Positions 55,584-64,000 of a stretch of DNA of 64,000 nt are shown one piece after another. Source of the stretch: Microvirga solisilvae (GTDB lineage Bacteria > Pseudomonadota > Alphaproteobacteria > Rhizobiales > Beijerinckiaceae); the NCBI RefSeq assembly GCF_022808595.1, contig NZ_JAKUCN010000004.1, forward strand, positions 277,067 to 341,066, given 5' to 3'. The notes below the pieces were generated by a model that saw nothing but the letters and a program-made list of their open reading frames with translations, had not been told where the DNA came from and did no database searches. A program made the position numbers and the translations under genes. Position 1 is the stretch's first letter, and each line of letters starts with the position of its first letter.

Positions 55584-56825
55584 TCAGCTTGCGTCACGCA
55601 TCGCGCCGAGGATCTTCTCGATGAAGGCGTCGGCCGTCATGTTGGCGTTGTTCCAGTATTGGGTGACGGCATCCTGCATCGCGCCGGAGAAGTTCGGCGT
55701 GCTCAGCATTTCCATCGCTTCCACCTGGTTGGCGGGATCCTTCAGAACAGCGTGGGACTTCTGGGCGCAGGTGTCCATGGACGACACGTCCACATCCATC
55801 CGCACCGGGATCGAACCCTTCTTCTTGTTGAATTCGATCTGGCTGGTCGGATCGAGCAGCACTTCGATCAGCTTGTCCTGCGTTGCGGTCTGGGCCTTGT
55901 CCTTGGTGACCGGGAAGACGAACACGTCGCCGCCGATCACAAGCTTGCCGCCGCCTTCACCGACGAGGGCGCAGCCATATTCCTTGCCTGCGGTCTGACC
56001 GGCGGCAATGAACTCACCTTTCGCCCAGTCGCCATTGAAATGCATGGCGGCCTTGTTGGTGATGACCAGAGCAGTCGCGTCGTTCCAGTTGCGGCCGGGG
56101 CTGCCCGGATCGACGAGCGCGCGCATCTTGCCGAAGAGTTCGACGGTTTCCTTGAACTTGGAGCTCTTGACGGTGGCCTGATCCCTGGCGCCGTAGAGTT
56201 TGCGGAACATATCAGCGCCGCCATGTCCGACGACCACGGCGCGGAAGAGGTTGTGCTCCCAGTTGGGCTGGCCGCCCAGGGCAATCGGGATCACACCCTT
56301 GGCCTTCAGCTTCTCACCGGTGGCAACGAGTTCAGGGAAGGTCTTGGGAACCTCGAGCCCGGCATCCGCGAAAACCTTGGTGTTATAGAACATCCAGTTC
56401 TGGCCGTGGATGTTCACCGGCACGGCATAGAACTTGCCGTTGCGCACGGTCGCATCGACGATGGGCTTGGGCATCAGCTCGCGCCATTTGCCGGCTTTCG
56501 CCTGCTGCTCGACATCGCGCACCAGCTCGTTGCTCACCAACTCGTCGAACTGCTTGCCGGTGTTGAACTGCATCATGGTCGGCGGGTTGCCGCCCACCAT
56601 GCGGTTGATGCCGGCCGTGCGGGCATTGGCGCCGCCGGCAATGGCATTGTCCACCCAGGTGCCGCCGGCTTTCGTGAACTGGTCGGCAAAGACCTTGACC
56701 GAGGCGGATTCACCGGCGGACGTCCACCAATGGAGAACCTCGGCCTTTTGCTGGGCAAATGCTGCAGTGGTCGAAGCGAAGGCAAAAGCAAGGGTATACG
56801 CAGAAATGCGTTTTTTCAGGCGCAT
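55584..56825 (-). CDS. Sugar ABC transporter substrate-binding protein (glucose/mannose type)
   Basis: A 413-residue periplasmic protein with signal peptide RISAYTLAFAFASTTAAFAQ. The mature start (KAEVLHWWTSAGESASVKVFADQFTKAGGTWVDNAIAGG) and GGNPPTMMQFNTGKQF closely resemble glucose/mannose-binding proteins of CUT1 systems. GGGAGGA precedes the ATG. First gene of the minus-strand operon; its promoter region overlaps the palindrome at 56857-56870. Confidence 0.94.
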   Translation of the reverse strand: MRLKKRISAYTLAFAFASTTAAFAQQKAEVLHWWTSAGESASVKVFADQFTKAGGTWVDNAIAGGANARTAGINRMVGGNPPTMMQFNTGKQFDELVSNELVRDVEQQAKAGKWRELMPKPIVDATVRNGKFYAVPVNIHGQNWMFYNTKVFADAGLEVPKTFPELVATGEKLKAKGVIPIALGGQPNWEHNLFRAVVVGHGGADMFRKLYGARDQATVKSSKFKETVELFGKMRALVDPGSPGRNWNDATALVITNKAAMHFNGDWAKGEFIAAGQTAGKEYGCALVGEGGGKLVIGGDVFVFPVTKDKAQTATQDKLIEVLLDPTSQIEFNKKKGSIPVRMDVDVSSMDTCAQKSHAVLKDPANQVEAMEMLSTPNFSGAMQDAVTQYWNNANMTADAFIEKILGAMRDAS

Positions 56826-56856
56826 GGCTTCCTCCCAGAAGCGTTGTATCGATTTT

Positions 56857-56870
56857 TGTAATCGATTACA
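56857..56870. promoter_or_regulatory. Palindromic operator for the LacI-type regulator
   Basis: TGTAATCGATTACA is a perfect 14-bp palindrome with a central CG, the symmetry typical of LacI-family operators. A partial second half-site (GTATCGAT) lies just left. It is 32 bp upstream of the binding-protein start and 114 bp upstream of the regulator gene. Confidence 0.75.
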
Positions 56871-56983
56871 TCTTGAGATATAAGTTGTAAGGACTTTTTG
56901 AATAAGTCAAGACGCTACGTAAACGGAACTATGATCTATAATTGCAAGGTCGATATCTTGTTGGAGTCCAGGGAGAATTTCTC

Positions 56984-58075
56984 ATGAGCCGGAAGGGGTG
57001 GCGCTCGCCCAAGGAAGTGCGGATCGCCGATGTGGCTCGGATCGCAGGCGTTTCGACGGCCACCGTGAGCCGTGTGTTGGCCAGCCCCGACAAGGTCAGG
57101 CAGAAAACCCGCGACCTCGTGCTGGAGGCGGTGAGGCAATGTGGGTATACCCCCAACAGCGTGGCGCGAAACCTGCGCAAGCGCCGGACGATGACTGCTC
57201 TGGTCGTCGTTCCCAATCTGGCGAACCCCGTCTTCGCCCAGATCCTGCGCGGCATCGATGAAGAGCTCACGCAATCAGGCTATGGGCTCGTGATCGGAAG
57301 TCTCGACAATTGTGAAGATAGGGAAGCACGCTATGTGGAGCTTGCCCTGTCGCGGCAAGTCGATGGCGTCATTCTCATGAACGGCCGTATTCCGGAGGGC
57401 AACAAGAGGACGATGCGCGAGGCCGGCCTCCCTATGGTGGCGATGTGTGCGGCAATTGACGATGACAAGATTCCGAATGTCGTCGTTCAGGATCGTGAAG
57501 CCTCACGTGCAGCTGTCGAGTATCTCGTGCAACTGGGACATAGGCGCCTCGGATACATCGCCGGACCGCCCTCCAATATCATCGCTGCGGAGCGACTTGC
57601 GGGATTTCTGGAGGGCATTGCCGAGGCTGGGCTTTCCGAAAAAGATTTCGTGAAATGGGACGGGCGGTTCGTGTTCTCGGCAGGTGTCGCAGCGGCCGAG
57701 GCCTTCCTGAAGTTGAAAGACAGGCCAACAGGAGTCTATGCCACGTCAGATGAGAGCGCGATCGGATTCATCAAGGTTGTAAGGGCCGCCGGTGTTCGCG
57801 TGCCGGAGGATGTATCGGTGATCGGCTTCGACGGAATCGAGTTCGCCGATTATGTGGAGCCGACTCTGACAACTTTTCGCCAGCCGCTTCATGATCTGGG
57901 ACGCAAGGGCGCCGCGGTGCTTTTGAAGATGATTCATAAGCAGATGCAGCCTGGAGACTGGAATATCCGACTGCCCTTAGAGCTGTTGGAGCGCGATACG
58001 ACACGCGCGATTCCAGACGGCACGAGAAAAGCATCGCGGCAGGGTAGGGGAAAGCCGCATCTCGTCTCGCACTAG
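56984..58075 (+). CDS. LacI family transcriptional regulator
   Basis: A 363-residue regulator. The N-terminal helix-turn-helix and hinge read VRIADVARIAGVSTATVSRVLASPDKVRQKTRDLVLEAVRQCGYTPNSVARNLRKR. The periplasmic-binding-like effector domain follows, with TMTALVVVPNLANPVFAQILRGIDEEL and DVSVIGFDGIEFADYVEPTLTTFRQP. ATG at 56984 gives MSRKGWRSPKEV; the open frame extends 14 codons further. Divergent from the ABC operon, it very probably represses it through the adjacent palindrome. Confidence 0.94.
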   Translation: MSRKGWRSPKEVRIADVARIAGVSTATVSRVLASPDKVRQKTRDLVLEAVRQCGYTPNSVARNLRKRRTMTALVVVPNLANPVFAQILRGIDEELTQSGYGLVIGSLDNCEDREARYVELALSRQVDGVILMNGRIPEGNKRTMREAGLPMVAMCAAIDDDKIPNVVVQDREASRAAVEYLVQLGHRRLGYIAGPPSNIIAAERLAGFLEGIAEAGLSEKDFVKWDGRFVFSAGVAAAEAFLKLKDRPTGVYATSDESAIGFIKVVRAAGVRVPEDVSVIGFDGIEFADYVEPTLTTFRQPLHDLGRKGAAVLLKMIHKQMQPGDWNIRLPLELLERDTTRAIPDGTRKASRQGRGKPHLVSH

Positions 58076-58095
58076 AAAAACCTGGGAGGATCGAC

Positions 58096-59094
58096 ATGCA
58101 ACCCGTTCGTTGGGGAATATTGAGCACGGCGAAGATCGGCCGCACGAAGGTCGTGCCGGGAATGATCAAAAGTTCTCTGTGCGATGTCGCCGCCGTGGCC
58201 TCGCGCGATGAGGCATCCGCACGAGCCATGGCTGATGATCTTGGAATTCGTAAGGCTTATGGATCATACGAGGCGTTGCTGTCAGATCCGGAAATCGAGG
58301 CGATCTACATTCCACTTCCCAATCATCTGCATGTGCCGATGGCTCTTGCCGCTGCTGCGGCAGGCAAGCATGTTCTCTGCGAGAAGCCGATTGCCATCAC
58401 CGCATCTGAAGCCGCGGAGATTCAGAGGGTAGCCTCCCACGTTCTTGTCGCGGAAGCCTTCATGGTGCGCCATCACCCGCAATGGCAGCATGCGCGGGAC
58501 TTGATCCGACGCGGCGACATTGGCGAGGTGAAGGCGATCCAGGTGGCATTTTCCTATTTCAATGTCGATCCAGCCAATATTCGCAACAAGGCGGATATCG
58601 GTGGAGGCGGCCTTCTGGATATCGGATGCTATGCTGTCGTCGCAGGACGGTACTTTTTCGATGCTGAACCAGCACGCGTGATCACCATGATTGACCGCGA
58701 TCCCGCGTTCGGAGTGGACCGTACGGCGAGCGCGCTGATGGATTTCGAGCAAGGCCGGCAATTGACCTTCACGGTTTCAACGCAGGCCGTGCCATTCCAG
58801 CGCATTCAGGTCCTGGGCTCGAAGGGGCGTATCGAAATCGAGATTCCCTTCAACGCTCCGCCGGACAGACCTGTCCGCATTTTCGTGGATGATGGATCCG
58901 TTCACGGAGGGGGATCTGCCCGGGCCATCGAGTTTCCCGTCATCGACCAGTATCAGCTTCAGGGGGAGGCTTTCAGCCGGGCGATCCGAGGTGAGGAGAG
59001 CTTGGCCTATGACTGGAGCGACGCCCTTCAGAACCTGCGGATTCTCGATGCTCTTCGGCGCTCGGAAGAGTCTGGAGCCTGGGAGCGGCCCTGA
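58096..59094 (+). CDS. Gfo/Idh/MocA family oxidoreductase
   Basis: A 332-residue sugar-type dehydrogenase with the Rossmann region WGILSTAKIGRTKVVPGM, KHVLCEKPIAIT (EKP Lys) and GGGGLLDIGCYAVVAGRYFF in the substrate domain. It resembles xylose/glucose-type or dihydrodiol-dehydrogenase-like members. GGGAGGA precedes the ATG, 20 bp after the LacI stop, so the two are co-transcribed. It is a different subgroup from the Gfo/Idh at 50584, giving this locus two dehydrogenases. Confidence 0.93.
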   Translation: MQPVRWGILSTAKIGRTKVVPGMIKSSLCDVAAVASRDEASARAMADDLGIRKAYGSYEALLSDPEIEAIYIPLPNHLHVPMALAAAAAGKHVLCEKPIAITASEAAEIQRVASHVLVAEAFMVRHHPQWQHARDLIRRGDIGEVKAIQVAFSYFNVDPANIRNKADIGGGGLLDIGCYAVVAGRYFFDAEPARVITMIDRDPAFGVDRTASALMDFEQGRQLTFTVSTQAVPFQRIQVLGSKGRIEIEIPFNAPPDRPVRIFVDDGSVHGGGSARAIEFPVIDQYQLQGEAFSRAIRGEESLAYDWSDALQNLRILDALRRSEESGAWERP

Positions 59095-59234
59095 GCAGTC
59101 ACGATGCCAAAGAGCCGACCGGGCTTGGCGCTTTATGCATCCGCTGCTCGAGACGCTCAACGTTCTCTGTGGCAGCGCAATTGAGCCTTCTTGAGCCAGA
59201 GAGTGCCCTGATCTAGGTTCAGGCATCAAATAGA

Positions 59235-60863
59235 ATGCCAAATGGGGAATCTGGAGTGGCACACGATTGCGACGTCGTCATTATCGGGGCAGGGCATAAC
59301 GGGCTGGTTTGCGCCTATTACCTGGCGTCCGCCGGATACAAAGTGAAGGTGTTCGAGCAGCGTTCCGTCGTGGGCGGCGCGGCCGTGACGGAGGAATTCC
59401 ATCCCGGCTTCCGCAATTCCGTCGCTTCCTACACGGTGAGCCTTCTCAACCCCAAGATCATTCGCGATATGGATCTCCCTCGTCATGGGCTGAAGGTCGT
59501 CGAGCGGCGTCTCTCGAATTTTCTCCCTCTACCGGGTGATCAATATCTCAAGGTCGGCGAAGGCGTGACCCGCTCCGAGATCGCGCGCTTCAGCGCCAGG
59601 GACGCGGAGCGCTATGACGCCTACTCGAACGAGATCGATGCCATCGCGGATGTCTTGCGCGATCTTGTGCTCCAGCAGCCCCCGAATCTGGTCGCAGGCG
59701 GCTGGCGCGCGGCTTTTTCGGAAGGTTGGCGCGCGCTTCTCACAGGCAGCCGCCTGCGCGGCCTCTCCATGGCGAACCGGCGGGCTCTGCTCGATCTCTT
59801 CGCGAAATCGGCGGGTGATTATCTCGATGGTTGGTTTGAATCGGAGCCGGTGAAGGCGGCCTTCGGATTCGATGCCGTCGTTGGAAATTTTGCAAGTCCC
59901 TATACGCCCAACACGGCCTATGTGCTGCTTCATCATGTCTTCGGCGAGGTGAATGGAAAAAAGGGCGCCTGGGGACATGCCATCGGCGGCATGGGGGCGA
60001 TCACACAGGCCATGGCGAAGGCGGCGCGCGAGAAGGGCGTCGAGATCGAGACCGATGCGCCGGTGCGTGAAGTCATCGTGGAGAAGGGAAGGGCAGCCGG
60101 TATCGTCCTGAAGGATGGACGCACGATCCGCTCCCGCGCAGTGGCGGGCAACGTTCATCCGAAATTGCTTTTCGACCAGCTCGTACCGGAAGATGCCCTG
60201 CCTGCGGACTTCCTGCATCGCATGCGCCGCTGGAAATCGGGCTCCGGTACGTTCCGCATGAATGTGGCGCTCTCGCAGCTTCCGAGCTTCACGGCTCTGC
60301 CCGGGCGCGAGGTCGCCGATCATCACACGGCCGGCATCATCATCGCTCCCTCACTCGCCTATATGGATCGCGCCTATGACGACGCGAAGCATTTCGGCTG
60401 GAGCCGAGAGCCTATCGTCGAGATGCTGATTCCATCGACTCTCGATGACAGCCTTGCGCCCAAGGGTGCGCATGTGGCGAGCCTGTTCTGCCAACACGTG
60501 CAACCGGTTTTGTCCGATGGGCGCTCCTGGGACGATCACCGCGAGGAGGTCGCCGACCTCATGATCGCGACCGTCGATCGTTATGCCCCTGGGTTCAAGG
60601 AAAGCGTTGTCGGACGGCAGATCATGAGCCCGCTCGATCTGGAACGTACATTCGGCCTTGTCGGCGGCGATATCTTCCACGGAGCCTTGACGCTGGATCA
60701 GCTCTTCAGTGCGAGGCCGATGCTGGGTCATGCGGATTATCGTGCTCCGATCAAAGGTCTTTACATGTGCGGTGCAGGAACGCATCCCGGTGGCGGTGTT
60801 ACGGGTGCGCCCGGTCACAACGCGGCGCGCGCTGTCCTTGCGGATATCAAGCGCCTGAGCTGA
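59235..60863 (+). CDS. FAD/NAD(P)-dependent oxidoreductase (phytoene-desaturase-like)
   Basis: A 542-residue flavoprotein with the dinucleotide fold CDVVIIGAGHNGLVCAYYLASAGYKVKVFEQR and, near the C-terminus, MCGAGTHPGGGVTGAPGHNAARA, the FAD motif of phytoene-desaturase/PYROXD2-like proteins. KKGAWGHAIGGMGAITQAMAKAAREKGVEIETDAPV is also typical. The substrate is unknown; no carotenoid genes are nearby. The ATG at 59235 lacks a strong ribosome site; an in-frame GTG at 59256 is a possible alternative. Confidence 0.9.
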   Translation: MPNGESGVAHDCDVVIIGAGHNGLVCAYYLASAGYKVKVFEQRSVVGGAAVTEEFHPGFRNSVASYTVSLLNPKIIRDMDLPRHGLKVVERRLSNFLPLPGDQYLKVGEGVTRSEIARFSARDAERYDAYSNEIDAIADVLRDLVLQQPPNLVAGGWRAAFSEGWRALLTGSRLRGLSMANRRALLDLFAKSAGDYLDGWFESEPVKAAFGFDAVVGNFASPYTPNTAYVLLHHVFGEVNGKKGAWGHAIGGMGAITQAMAKAAREKGVEIETDAPVREVIVEKGRAAGIVLKDGRTIRSRAVAGNVHPKLLFDQLVPEDALPADFLHRMRRWKSGSGTFRMNVALSQLPSFTALPGREVADHHTAGIIIAPSLAYMDRAYDDAKHFGWSREPIVEMLIPSTLDDSLAPKGAHVASLFCQHVQPVLSDGRSWDDHREEVADLMIATVDRYAPGFKESVVGRQIMSPLDLERTFGLVGGDIFHGALTLDQLFSARPMLGHADYRAPIKGLYMCGAGTHPGGGVTGAPGHNAARAVLADIKRLS

Positions 60864-60996
60864 TTTCTTTGCTGTGCTCTTCCTCGTGGTAAAGGATGGC
60901 GAGATCCGTTCTCCCATGCTTAAATTGTCGCAGGCTTCCTCCGCCTTGCCCTGAATTGTGCTAAGTCCTTTGTCAGATTCATCTGATGGAGGCGGG

Positions 60997-62058
60997 ATGA
61001 CCGGGCGTGCAGCGAAAGTTCCCAGCAGAATGCTCGGCATGGTCGGCCCTCGAGCCGAAAAGAACGTCAATCTGGCATTGCAGGGCGGAGGCGCACATGG
61101 CGCGTTCACCTGGGGCGTTCTGGATTATCTGCTTGAGGATGGCAGACTCGCCATCGAAGCCATCACCGGCGCGAGCGCAGGCGCCATGAATGCCGTCGTC
61201 CTTGTGGAGGGCTGGCTTGAGGGAGGCAGGGATGGCGCCCGCGAGCAGCTTCGCAAGTTCTGGAAGCGGGTCAGCCTCGACGGCTCCCTTTCTCCCGTCC
61301 AACGCTCACTCTTCGATCATTTCCTGAATTACTGGAGCGGGGCTCATGCATCGACGAGCCTCTGGGGTGGCGCCTTCTCGAATCTTACAAGCCCGTATGA
61401 TTTGAACCCACTCGACATCAATCCGTTGAGGGATGCTCTCAATGAGATGATCAATTTCGAGCGTGTCCGCGCCTGCAGGGATACCAAGCTCTTCGTCTCG
61501 GCGACGAATGTCTGGACCGGAAAGATCCATGTTTTCACGGCGCCTGAACTGACGGTAGATCATGTTCTTGCATCCGCGTGCCTGCCGACGATTTTCAAGG
61601 CAGTGGAGATCGATGGCGAGCCCTACTGGGATGGGGGATATACGGGAAACCCGGCTCTGTTTCCTCTGTTCTACGAAACCGAGGCGGACGATATTCTGCT
61701 CGTTCAGATCAACCCGGTTGAACGCCAAGTAACTCCACGGACGGCTGAGGAAATCCGCAGCAGGCTGACCGAGATCACTTTCAACGCCAACCTTCTCTAT
61801 GAGCTCAGGGCCATCGACTTTGTTCGACGGTTGATCGATGAGGGCAAGCTCTCGACGGATGAATACAAACGCGTACTGATGCACCGCATTCACGGTGGAT
61901 CGGAACTCGATGTTTATGCCGCCTCGTCTCGACTTGACGCGCGGTGGGAGTTCTTCAAGAAATTGAAGGATCTCGGCCGGGCTTCTGCTCGGACATGGCT
62001 CAGCAAGAATTATCAGGCGCTCGGGCGCGAAAGCACGCTTGATCTGTCCAATGCCTGA
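60997..62058 (+). CDS. Patatin-like phospholipase family protein
   Basis: A 353-residue lipid acyl hydrolase. The oxyanion loop GGGAHG is at residues 30-35, the nucleophile Ser60 lies in GASAG (58-62), and the catalytic Asp is in DGGYTGN at about 212, so the Ser-Asp dyad is complete. ATG at 60997 follows GGAGG. No signal peptide is seen, so it is cytosolic or peripheral. It could act on phospholipids or on polyhydroxyalkanoate granules. It is 14 bp before the DUF763 gene. Confidence 0.93.
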   Translation: MTGRAAKVPSRMLGMVGPRAEKNVNLALQGGGAHGAFTWGVLDYLLEDGRLAIEAITGASAGAMNAVVLVEGWLEGGRDGAREQLRKFWKRVSLDGSLSPVQRSLFDHFLNYWSGAHASTSLWGGAFSNLTSPYDLNPLDINPLRDALNEMINFERVRACRDTKLFVSATNVWTGKIHVFTAPELTVDHVLASACLPTIFKAVEIDGEPYWDGGYTGNPALFPLFYETEADDILLVQINPVERQVTPRTAEEIRSRLTEITFNANLLYELRAIDFVRRLIDEGKLSTDEYKRVLMHRIHGGSELDVYAASSRLDARWEFFKKLKDLGRASARTWLSKNYQALGRESTLDLSNA

Positions 62059-62072
62059 GAAGGCTTTTTAAG

Positions 62073-63314
62073 ATGGCGAGAAAAGCAGGAAGCGCGGACC
62101 TTCCTCTCCATAGCGGCCATGTCCCGAAATGGCTGGCCGACCGCATGACGCGTCTGGGCGCCGTGATGAGCGAAGCCATCGTGCATCATTATGGGCGCGA
62201 CGAGCTCTTGCGCCGTCTGGCTCATCCCTTCTGGTTCCAGTCTTTTGGTGCCGTCATGGGGATGGATTGGCACTCGTCGGGGATCACGACCAGCGTGATC
62301 GGTGCCCTCAAGCGCGGGCTGACGCCCTTGTCGAAGGAGTTGGGCATCCATGTCTGCGGCGGACGAGGGCGGCACTCGCGACAAACGCCTCAAGAACTTG
62401 CCCTCATAGGAGAACGCGTAGGGTTCGACGGTGATGCTCTTGCAAAGGCCAGCCGCTTGGTCGCGAAGGTCGACAGCGCCGCGATCCAGGATGGATTCGA
62501 TCTCTACCTGCATGGTTTCATCGTCACGGATGACGGGAAATGGGCCGTGGTTCAGCAAGGCATGAACGATGCGCGCCGGCAAGCGCGCCGCTATCATTGG
62601 CTGTCCGAAGGTCTCAAGAGTTTCGTCGACGAGCCGCATAGCGGCATCGATGGGATCGGGCAGGGAATGATCGTCAACCTGACGGATCATCGGGCGAAAT
62701 CTTCTCGCCTCGCGCAGATCGAAATGTTGGACACATTGGGTCCGGACGGCATTGCCCGGAAGTTCGTGGCGTTGACCGAGAAGGAGAGTGAGGTCGCTAC
62801 CCACTCACAGCCCTTGTTGCCGCATCTCGTGATGCCGGAGCATCATGATGTGCGTTCCAAGGATGTGGTCCTTCGCCGATTGCACGGAACGCTTGCAGCA
62901 GCAGCCGAGCGAGGCCCTGAAGATTTTTCGGATCTTCTGCTGACGCCTGGCGTGGGCGCGAGGACAGTAGAAGCGCTCGCCATGGTAGCGGAGGTGATTC
63001 ATGGCACGCCCTGCCGCTTTAGTGATCCTGCACGTTTCTCTTATGCGCATGGCGGCAAGGACAGGCATCCGTTTCCAGTGCCGCTGCGCGTTTATGATCA
63101 AACGATCCAAGTTCTGAAATCCGCTGTGCAGAAGGCAAAACTCGGACAGCAGGATGAGTTGTTTGCCTTGAAGCGTTTGGACGCTCAAGCACGCACACTC
63201 GAGCGCTTTGCAACAGGGGCGGAGTTCGATGATCTCATGGCTGATGAACGAAAGAACTCGCACGCTTATGGTGGCCGTTCGGTCTTCGGCGATGAGCCAC
63301 CTTCCGAGCCTTAG
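62073..63314 (+). CDS. DUF763 domain protein
   Basis: A 413-residue protein of the DUF763 family, which is best known from archaea and scattered bacteria. The N-terminal RKAGSADLPLHSGHVPKWLADRMTRLGAVMSEAIVHHYG, GAVMGMDWHSSGITTSVIGALKRGL and HVCGGRGRHSRQTPQEL are characteristic. A C-terminal helix-hairpin-helix (DLLLTPGVGARTVEALAMVAEVIHG) suggests DNA or RNA binding. It is 14 bp after the patatin-like gene, presumably co-transcribed. The biochemical function is unknown. Confidence 0.88.
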   Translation: MARKAGSADLPLHSGHVPKWLADRMTRLGAVMSEAIVHHYGRDELLRRLAHPFWFQSFGAVMGMDWHSSGITTSVIGALKRGLTPLSKELGIHVCGGRGRHSRQTPQELALIGERVGFDGDALAKASRLVAKVDSAAIQDGFDLYLHGFIVTDDGKWAVVQQGMNDARRQARRYHWLSEGLKSFVDEPHSGIDGIGQGMIVNLTDHRAKSSRLAQIEMLDTLGPDGIARKFVALTEKESEVATHSQPLLPHLVMPEHHDVRSKDVVLRRLHGTLAAAAERGPEDFSDLLLTPGVGARTVEALAMVAEVIHGTPCRFSDPARFSYAHGGKDRHPFPVPLRVYDQTIQVLKSAVQKAKLGQQDELFALKRLDAQARTLERFATGAEFDDLMADERKNSHAYGGRSVFGDEPPSEP

Positions 63315-63817
63315 TTCATAGCTTGGATTGCCCGTGAAAGCACATGCAAATGAAATTTGCCTATTTGCAGACTAATTCGCCTTATAGGTACAGAATATAA
63401 TAAAACTATTCGTTTGGAGGGGGCCGGATTTGCCCCTCTTTAGAAATGAAGTTGAATCGTTCGTGCATCGTTCTGCTTTTGTTGGAAAATTTATAAGCCT
63501 GGTCTTCGCCGATCTCTGTGGTGATCACTGGCAAAAGCCTCCAGCTCTCGCACTTTGCTTGAATTTATGTTTGATATCGTTACGGCAGATGTCACATTGT
63601 CGCCATACTCGCCGGGCAAGCCTCCCATACCTCTTAAGTGTATTTCGTAAGAGACAAGTTATTTTATTTAAATCTCTCCCTGCGTTGAAATCATAGTTTT
63701 CGAAAGAAAGGACTTTCTAAACAATAGAAAGCACTGCCTGTATTTTATCAAAGACCTTCCAGAATAAATCTCATCCTCAAATAGATAATAAATCTATATT
63801 TTCCTAAGGGGCTATCT
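63315..63817. other. AT-rich 503-bp intergenic region
   Basis: Much richer in A and T than the flanking genes. A weak hairpin (GGGGGC ... GCCCCTCTTT, about 63419-63441) might end the DUF763 transcript. An 88-codon frame at 63430 has no ribosome site or recognisable protein pattern. The right-hand part presumably carries the promoter of the next gene. Confidence 0.6.
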
Positions 63818-64000
63818 ATGCCGTATACTTCAGACGTTTCGTCGACGATGCCTGCTGGCGCGATTCGTATATCTGTTGGCACGAACATTCAGTCGGTTGT
63901 GAACTCGGCGCCGGAAGGGGCGACGTTCTGGCTCGAGGCGGGCGTTCACCGCATGCAGAGCATCCAGCCCAAGAACGGCCAGACCTTCATCGGCGCCAAG
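63818..64000 (+). CDS. Probable secreted right-handed beta-helix protein, N-terminal fragment
   Basis: Sixty-one codons are visible before the window ends. The sequence begins MPYTSDVSSTMPAGAIRI and continues with SVGTNIQSVVNSAPEGATFWLEAGVHRMQSI and PKNGQTFIGA, the pattern of right-handed parallel beta-helix/pectate-lyase-like surface proteins, often with later RTX repeats. There is no Sec signal, consistent with type I secretion. AAGGGG precedes the ATG. The rest of the gene is outside the window. Confidence 0.75.
   Translation, partial: MPYTSDVSSTMPAGAIRISVGTNIQSVVNSAPEGATFWLEAGVHRMQSIQPKNGQTFIGAK

Noticed and set aside
63430..63696. 88-codon frame in the terminal intergenic region
   Set aside because: Begins with TTG, no ribosome site, composition not protein-like; could not be supported.

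Overview
This GC-rich window has the dense, mostly short-spaced gene layout of an alphaproteobacterium of the order Hyphomicrobiales. The best lineage marker is a circularly permuted, two-piece tmRNA gene (ssrA) whose tag reads ANDNYAPVAVAA. The alpha-type SspB adaptor, the DUF4169/ribbon-helix-helix pair behind fumC and the ilv/leu leader-peptide attenuators fit the same group. A Methylobacteriaceae or Microvirga-like genome is my best guess, but that is inference. I saw no transposase, integrase, CRISPR array, rRNA or replication origin.

Positions 1-15.3 kb are housekeeping: the 3' end of an AsmA-like gene, fumC with two small companions, a cytochrome P450, sspB next to ssrA, then thyA, a DUF2293 gene, folA, hflK-hflC-DUF2065 and a DegP-type protease. 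A secreted RTX protein with two cadherin-like repeats and the divergent serB/miaA pair follow. The gene-poor stretch at 4.7-5.3 kb holds a REP-like palindrome and an apparently orphan LexA box fused to a sigma70-type promoter.

Positions 15.3-31.6 kb are mainly amino-acid metabolism. An RMD1-family membrane protein precedes ilvB, which is led by a 16-codon leader peptide (LILVV run) and a terminator, i.e. an attenuator. ilvB and ilvH are separated by a DUF559 nuclease-like gene lying between inverted REP copies and by a glutathione transferase gene. ilvC, a DedA protein, pdxY, a PhzF protein and a NUDIX-like protein follow. leuA has its own Leu-rich leader peptide and terminator. An Lrp/AsnC regulator diverges from phhA, and a tRNA-Lys(CTT) gene closes the block.

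Positions 32-44.3 kb carry the first carbohydrate-type locus. On the minus strand are a substrate-binding protein, two permeases, an argininosuccinate-lyase-superfamily enzyme, an ABC ATPase and a PfkB kinase. On the plus strand, from the same intergenic operator region, are a ROK regulator, a large PIG-L deacetylase fusion, an EamA exporter and an orphan ModA-like protein. A lipoprotein hydrolase, a GGDEF-EAL protein and an SDR enzyme follow.

Positions 49.9-59.1 kb carry a second sugar locus resembling thu operons: ABC transporter, sugar isomerase/epimerase-like protein, Gfo/Idh dehydrogenase and ThuA-domain protein. A divergent LacI-type regulator and a second Gfo/Idh gene share the intergenic region, which holds a perfect 14-bp palindrome. 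The window ends with an FAD oxidoreductase, a patatin-like protein, a DUF763 protein, a 500-bp AT-rich gap and the start of a probable secreted beta-helix protein.
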